Assembly (NCBI GenBank): GCA_021775795.1
Contig: JAJFHB010000482.1
Coordinates: forward strand, 1-10,153
From: Hyphomicrobiales bacterium
Lineage (GTDB): Bacteria; Pseudomonadota; Alphaproteobacteria; Rhizobiales; JAJFHB01
DNA: 10,153 bases
Direction: 5' to 3'
Shown here: one piece after another, positions 6,602-10,153 of the stretch
Layout of the letters: every line of letters starts with the position of its first letter
Numbering within the stretch: the first letter of the stretch is position 1
Made by a program: the position numbers and the translations under genes
Notes under the pieces: generated by a model
Told to the model about the DNA's origin: nothing
Databases searched by the model: none
The model's input: the letters and a program-made list of their open reading frames with translations, nothing else

Positions 6602-6640
6602 CGCCCTGATGATCTGCGCGCCGGTTTTTCATCGGGGCGT
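6601..6640 (+). terminator. Long intercistronic hairpin after the VOC gene
   Basis: ACGCCCTGATGA (6601-6612) pairs with TCATCGGGGCGT (6629-6640) over 12 bp with a single G-U wobble and a 16-base loop. It starts at the last base of the VOC stop codon. No T-run follows, and the next ribosome binding site begins 11 bases later. It may therefore be an attenuator, processing site or stabilising hairpin within an operon rather than a simple terminator. Confidence 0.55.
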
Positions 6641-6666
6641 TCCATTCACTGAGGAGGAAGTGAAAA

Positions 6667-7218
6667 ATGCGAACACTGGACAAGAGAGTAAAACTCTCGC
6701 GACGCAGCGTGCTTGGCGCTGGCGGAGCATCATTGATGGCGCTCAGCGTGCTGCCCACCGGCATGATTGTCGGGCCGGACAGCGCCTGGGCGGTGACAGC
6801 AGAGGCGCTGAAGCCGGAGAGCTTTGCCACGCTGGTTCAAATGTCGAGAGACATCTACCCACATGACCGGCTTGCGGACAAATTTTATGCCGCAGCGGTT
6901 CAGTCCTTTGATGCGGCTGCTGCTGCTTCTGAGGATGACAAGACGCTGTTTGAGAATGGTGTCATTGGTCTTGATGCAGCGGCGATGGGAGCCCACGGCG
7001 TTCCCTATGCACAGGTTGGATGGGAAATTGACCGTGTTGCCCTTCTGCGCGGAATGGAGAAATCCGGTTTCTTCCAGCGTGTACGAGGAAGCCTGGTGAC
7101 CGGCATCTACAACAATCAGGAAGTCTGGCCTTTGTTTGGTTACGAGGGCGAGTCGGCGTCGAAGGGCGGTTACATCGACCGCGGTTTCAATGACATCGAC
7201 TGGCTGGATCAGGTTTAA
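6667..7218 (+). CDS. Tat-exported gluconate 2-dehydrogenase subunit 3-like protein
   Basis: The 183-residue product starts with a twin-arginine signal (KLSRRSVLGA at 9-18, then a hydrophobic stretch and a likely cleavage after SAWA, residue 42). The mature part has the segments SRDIYPHDRLADKFY (60-74) and NNQEVWPLFGYEG, which I recognise from the gluconate 2-dehydrogenase subunit 3 family. These are the small subunits of membrane-bound FAD dehydrogenases (gluconate, glucose, fructose and sorbitol types). The small subunit is needed for folding and export of its GMC flavoprotein partner, encoded 15 bases downstream. The GMC protein has no signal of its own, so this subunit should carry it through the Tat system. 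A strong GAGGAGGAAG site at 6651-6660 fixes the start and suggests high translation. Confidence 0.9.
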   Translation: MRTLDKRVKLSRRSVLGAGGASLMALSVLPTGMIVGPDSAWAVTAEALKPESFATLVQMSRDIYPHDRLADKFYAAAVQSFDAAAAASEDDKTLFENGVIGLDAAAMGAHGVPYAQVGWEIDRVALLRGMEKSGFFQRVRGSLVTGIYNNQEVWPLFGYEGESASKGGYIDRGFNDIDWLDQV

Positions 7219-7233
7219 GGGGAGGCGCGTAAG

Positions 7234-8805
7234 ATGGCTGCAAATTTTGATTTAAATGATGACAGTGTCGTTGTCATCGTGGGCTCCGGTGCGGGCGGTG
7301 GAACCCTTGGTAACGAACTTGCCCAGGCCGGTGTCAAAACGGTCATCCTTGAAGCTGGCGGACGCCACGAGATCGAGGATTTCAGCAACGATGAATGGGG
7401 AATGTTCAGTCAGATTTCCTGGCTTGATCCGCGCACCACTTCAGGATCATGGCGCGTGGCAACCGATTTCTCCGGATTGCCCGCCTGGATCGTCAAGGCT
7501 GTCGGTGGCTCAACCGTGCACTGGGCTGGCGCTTCATTGCGTTTCCAGGAGCATGAATTTCGGGTGAGAACCGAATATGGTGATGTTCCAGGTGCCAATC
7601 TGCTCGACTGGCCGATCACGCTTTCGGAAATGGAGCCCTGGTACGCCCGTGCTGAAGACAAAATGGGCGTTACACGCACCAACAACATTCCAGGTCTTCC
7701 CGGCTGCAACAACTTCCTCGTCATGGAAGCTGGCGCAAAGGCTCTTGGTTATCAGGAGTGTCATACAGGTCGTATGGCCATCAACTCCGAACCACGGGAT
7801 GGGCGTGGTGCCTGCCAGCAGATCGGTTTCTGCTTCCAGGGCTGCCAGTCGGGTGCGAAATGGTCGACACTTTATGCGGAAATTCCAAAGGGCGAAGAGA
7901 CAGGCAATCTCGAAGTGCGACCGAACGCTCAGGTGCTCCGCATCGAACACGATGCATCGGGTAAAGCAACGGGCGTTGTTTATGCGGATGCTGACGGCAA
8001 CCAGCATATGCAAAGCGCCCGCGTGGTGTGCGTAGCCGGCAATTCCATCGAAAGCCCACGGCTGCTCCTGAACTCGGCATCGAGCATGTTTCCCGACGGT
8101 CTCGCCAATTCCTCCGGACAGGTCGGGCGCAATTACATGCGGCACATGACCGGGTCGGTCTATGGCGTCTTTGATCGTCCAGTGAACATGTATCGCGGCA
8201 CGACAATGGCCGGGATCATTACGGATGAGTCCAAAAACGACCCGTCCCGTGGATTTGTCGGCGGCTATGAAATGGAAACCCTGTCGCTGGGCCTGCCGTT
8301 CATGGCTGCGTTCCTTGACCCGGGTTCGTGGGGGCGCGAGTTCGCCTCAGCGATGGAGATGTACGACCATATGGCGGGCATGTGGCTTGTCGGAGAAGAC
8401 ATGCCGCAGGAAAGCAATGCCATAACACTGCATCCAAGCATGACGGATCAGCATGGTCTGCCCATTCCGAACGTGCATTTTGATGATCACCCGAACGATG
8501 TTGCCATGCGCAATCATGCGTTCACACAAGGCTCTGCGGTCTATGATGCCGTGGGTGCCACACGGACGTTCCCGACACCACCTTATCCATCAACGCACAA
8601 TCTCGGCACCAACCGGATGTCAGAGAAGGCGCGTGATGGCGTGGTGAACAAATGGGGTCAGACCCACGATGTTGCCAACCTGTTTGTGTCAGACGGCAGC
8701 CAGTTCACCACCGGCGCGTCGGAAAATCCGACACTGACCATTGTTGCTTTGGCCGTTCGTCAGGCTGATCACATCGCATCTGAGATGGCGGCCGGTAATT
8801 TGTAG
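7234..8805 (+). CDS. GMC-family FAD dehydrogenase, large subunit, with Fe-S motif
   Basis: A 523-residue GMC oxidoreductase. The N-terminal FAD-binding fold shows IVGSGAGGG (15-23) and the acidic strand end ILEAGG (38-43). VKAVGGSTVHWAGA (87-100) is the usual flavin loop. The C-terminus has the catalytic pair: H455 in THNLGTNRM and N498 in SENPTLTI, with VSDGSQF closing the FAD site. C194-x5-C200-x3-C204 matches the spacing of the [3Fe-4S] cysteines in Burkholderia cepacia FAD-glucose dehydrogenase, so an electron-transfer cluster is likely. There is no signal peptide; export with the Tat subunit encoded just upstream is expected, placing the complex in the periplasm. The substrate is probably a sugar, polyol, aldonate or alcohol, but it cannot be fixed from sequence. 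A GGGGAGG site supports the ATG. The cytochrome c subunit usual in this class is missing here, since the next gene is convergent. Confidence 0.96.
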   Translation: MAANFDLNDDSVVVIVGSGAGGGTLGNELAQAGVKTVILEAGGRHEIEDFSNDEWGMFSQISWLDPRTTSGSWRVATDFSGLPAWIVKAVGGSTVHWAGASLRFQEHEFRVRTEYGDVPGANLLDWPITLSEMEPWYARAEDKMGVTRTNNIPGLPGCNNFLVMEAGAKALGYQECHTGRMAINSEPRDGRGACQQIGFCFQGCQSGAKWSTLYAEIPKGEETGNLEVRPNAQVLRIEHDASGKATGVVYADADGNQHMQSARVVCVAGNSIESPRLLLNSASSMFPDGLANSSGQVGRNYMRHMTGSVYGVFDRPVNMYRGTTMAGIITDESKNDPSRGFVGGYEMETLSLGLPFMAAFLDPGSWGREFASAMEMYDHMAGMWLVGEDMPQESNAITLHPSMTDQHGLPIPNVHFDDHPNDVAMRNHAFTQGSAVYDAVGATRTFPTPPYPSTHNLGTNRMSEKARDGVVNKWGQTHDVANLFVSDGSQFTTGASENPTLTIVALAVRQADHIASEMAAGNL

Positions 8806-8826
8806 CAACCGCCTTCTCCTCCCTAG

Positions 8827-8872
8827 CTGTGCGCCCGTACAAGTTCCGATCCAGGGCTTGTGCGGGTCACAG
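8827..8872. terminator. Large hairpin between convergent genes
   Basis: CTGTG (8827-8831) with CACAG (8868-8872), and CCCGTACAAG (8834-8843) with CTTGTGCGGG (8857-8866, one wobble), give a stem of about 15 bp with a small internal loop. It lies between the stops of the GMC gene and the convergent decarboxylase gene, so it could end transcription from both sides. Neither side has a clear T-run. A second small repeat, CAGGAA/TTCCTG (8876-8893), spans the decarboxylase stop. Confidence 0.6.
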
Positions 8873-8881
8873 CGACAGGAA

Positions 8882-10153
8882 CTAGGTTTCCTGTGCGCCA
8901 AGGGCTGATTTCTCGCGAATGGCACCGACGAAGCGGTCCAGCGTCGAGGAATAGTTGCCGCGCGGGATCATTATCTCGATCAATTGAAAACAACTCTCAT
9001 CCGCGTGGGCGGATTCGAGCGCGTCAGCAAGTTCAGCGCGCGTTGAAACGCGAATGCCCTTGCCGCCCAGAGGGCCTGCCATTTTCGCAAACTGCCAATC
9101 GTCCAGATCATTGTAGGACGTTTCTTTTTGAAAGACCTTCAGCATGCCCCAGCTCGTATTGTTGAAGAGAAGGACGATGGGGTTCCAGCCGTAGCGTCGG
9201 CAATTGCCCAGTTCCCAGCCGGTCATCTGAAATGCGCCGTCGCCAACAAGGATCAAGGGTCGCCGTCCCGATGCTGCTTGAATGCCAAGGCCCATAGGTA
9301 CACCGGGCCCCATGGTCTCGTAATAACCCGGTGCCACGAGTTCGGTGTTCTCCATGTCCATGGCTGTAAACAGGCAATCTCCCATGTCTGATGCAATTGG
9401 CATCAAGCCGTGACGGGCAAAATGATCATTCACGGCACGCGCGATATCGGCAGGCAATATCTGCTTGTCATCATGTTCCAGACCACGTGGATGTTCATGC
9501 TGGTCTGCGGTACCGGCCGTGCCCACAGGTACGGCGATCTCCAGCAGGGCATCGATCAGGGCTGATAGTGGCACTTCGGGATACATGTGATGGGCGAAAT
9601 GTACGGCGCCATCGAAGGCATGAACCGCATTCCGCATGTCAATCTGGCGTTTTGAGACACCGAAGTTCGTGTCGCACAAGATGACACCCATGAGGAACAG
9701 GGCATCGGCGCGCTCCACGGTCTGACGGGTTTCAGGGTCGCCGGCGAGGCCAAGATAGGTGCCAATGAGAGGGGCATCTGATTCTGCAAGAATGCCACGC
9801 GCCATGAATGTGGTGGCTGTCGGAATAGCCAGCTTGCGGGCGAGTGTTGCCACATCGTCTTCAATGCCATAGCGGCGGACCTCGACGCCGAGCAGAAGGG
9901 CCGGGTTTTCTGCGGCCTGAAGCGCTTCCATAATCTCTTCAGCACAGGCGCGCGCCGCGGCAGTGTTCACCGGGGCAGGCTCGTGAGATGGCACGGGCTC
10001 GCAGGCAACATCCACCATGTCGCGGGGCAGCTCAATGTAGACCGGGCGCGACAGTTGCAATGCGCGCCTGAGTACGCGGGCGATTTCAGCCGGCGCCGTT
10101 TCGGGATCATTGAGTACGGCCTGATCGCAGGTTACTTCACGAAACACTTGAAG
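8882..10153 (-). CDS. ipdC: Indolepyruvate/phenylpyruvate decarboxylase (ThDP enzyme), N-terminus cut off
   Basis: The frame runs from the right edge to a TAG at 8884-8882: 423 codons, about 125 short of the usual 540-550, so the N-terminal part of the pyrimidine-binding domain lies outside. The visible part begins LQVFREVTCDQAVL, the end of that domain. The middle (about 65-215) is the central domain. The pyrophosphate-binding domain has VGDGAFQMTGWELGNCRRYG (about 303-322) followed by FNN (330-332), the GDG-x24-NN thiamine-diphosphate and Mg motif. This region closely resembles the Azospirillum brasilense ipdC product. That enzyme decarboxylates phenylpyruvate and indole-3-pyruvate to the aldehydes, a step in phenylacetate and indole-acetate formation. 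The motif NNTSWGML has Leu where the classical NNxGYTIE loop has catalytic Glu. The enzyme is cytoplasmic. It converges with the GMC gene and is not in its operon. Substrate preference is inferred from resemblance. Confidence 0.93.
   Translation of the reverse strand, partial: LQVFREVTCDQAVLNDPETAPAEIARVLRRALQLSRPVYIELPRDMVDVACEPVPSHEPAPVNTAAARACAEEIMEALQAAENPALLLGVEVRRYGIEDDVATLARKLAIPTATTFMARGILAESDAPLIGTYLGLAGDPETRQTVERADALFLMGVILCDTNFGVSKRQIDMRNAVHAFDGAVHFAHHMYPEVPLSALIDALLEIAVPVGTAGTADQHEHPRGLEHDDKQILPADIARAVNDHFARHGLMPIASDMGDCLFTAMDMENTELVAPGYYETMGPGVPMGLGIQAASGRRPLILVGDGAFQMTGWELGNCRRYGWNPIVLLFNNTSWGMLKVFQKETSYNDLDDWQFAKMAGPLGGKGIRVSTRAELADALESAHADESCFQLIEIMIPRGNYSSTLDRFVGAIREKSALGAQET

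Noticed and set aside
7534..8145. Minus-strand open frame of 203 codons inside the GMC gene
   Set aside because: It is fully covered by a clear GMC oxidoreductase coding sequence and has no motif of its own.
8860..9165. Plus-strand frame of 101 codons in the hairpin and decarboxylase 3' end
   Set aside because: It runs antisense through the well-supported decarboxylase gene, has no motif, and starts inside the intergenic hairpin.

Overview
The window looks like ordinary chromosomal DNA from an alphaproteobacterium, probably of the Hyphomicrobiales (rhizobial) type. This is inference from gene content and moderately high GC. The clues are an alphaproteobacterial-style ribbon-helix-helix protein, a CoxE-like VWA protein, an Azospirillum-type phenylpyruvate/indolepyruvate decarboxylase, and a Tat-exported flavoprotein dehydrogenase. 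I see no tRNA, rRNA, CRISPR array, insertion sequence, integrase or phage gene. Nothing identified here is clearly a novel system. The least explained items are a small candidate Tat-signal ORF (5905-6213), a Q/N/S/G-rich secreted protein (1158-1574), and the pairing of a guanidino-group hydrolase with an M20 deacylase.

Layout. Positions 1-321 (minus) hold the N-terminus of a CoxE-like VWA protein that runs off the left edge. A divergent spacer leads to a secreted pentapeptide-repeat protein (515-1105, plus) with 29 unbroken repeats. It converges on a small secreted low-complexity protein (1158-1574, minus). Divergent from that is a DNase-I-fold endonuclease/exonuclease/phosphatase protein (1735-3006, plus), closed by a hairpin. 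Next is a two-gene plus-strand unit: an amidinotransferase/dimethylargininase-type hydrolase (3159-4148) and an ArgE-like M20 deacylase (4160-5320), only 11 bases apart. This unit probably handles arginine-derived or N-acylated amino acid compounds.

From 5491 to 8805 a plus-strand cluster runs: a ribbon-helix-helix putative regulator, a candidate small Tat-signal protein overlapping the start of the next gene, a glyoxalase-family (VOC) protein, a Tat-signal gluconate-2-dehydrogenase-subunit-3-like protein, and a GMC flavoprotein. The last two should form a periplasmic FAD dehydrogenase. The large subunit has no signal of its own and would be carried out by the small one. It also has a C-x5-C-x3-C motif matching the [3Fe-4S] ligands of bacterial FAD-dependent glucose dehydrogenase. 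The cytochrome c subunit usual in such complexes is not in the window.

A large hairpin at 8827-8872 separates this cluster from a convergent thiamine-diphosphate 2-keto-acid decarboxylase (8882-10153, minus). That gene is cut at its N-terminus by the right edge. Its active-site loop has Leu where classical pyruvate and indolepyruvate decarboxylases have Glu.
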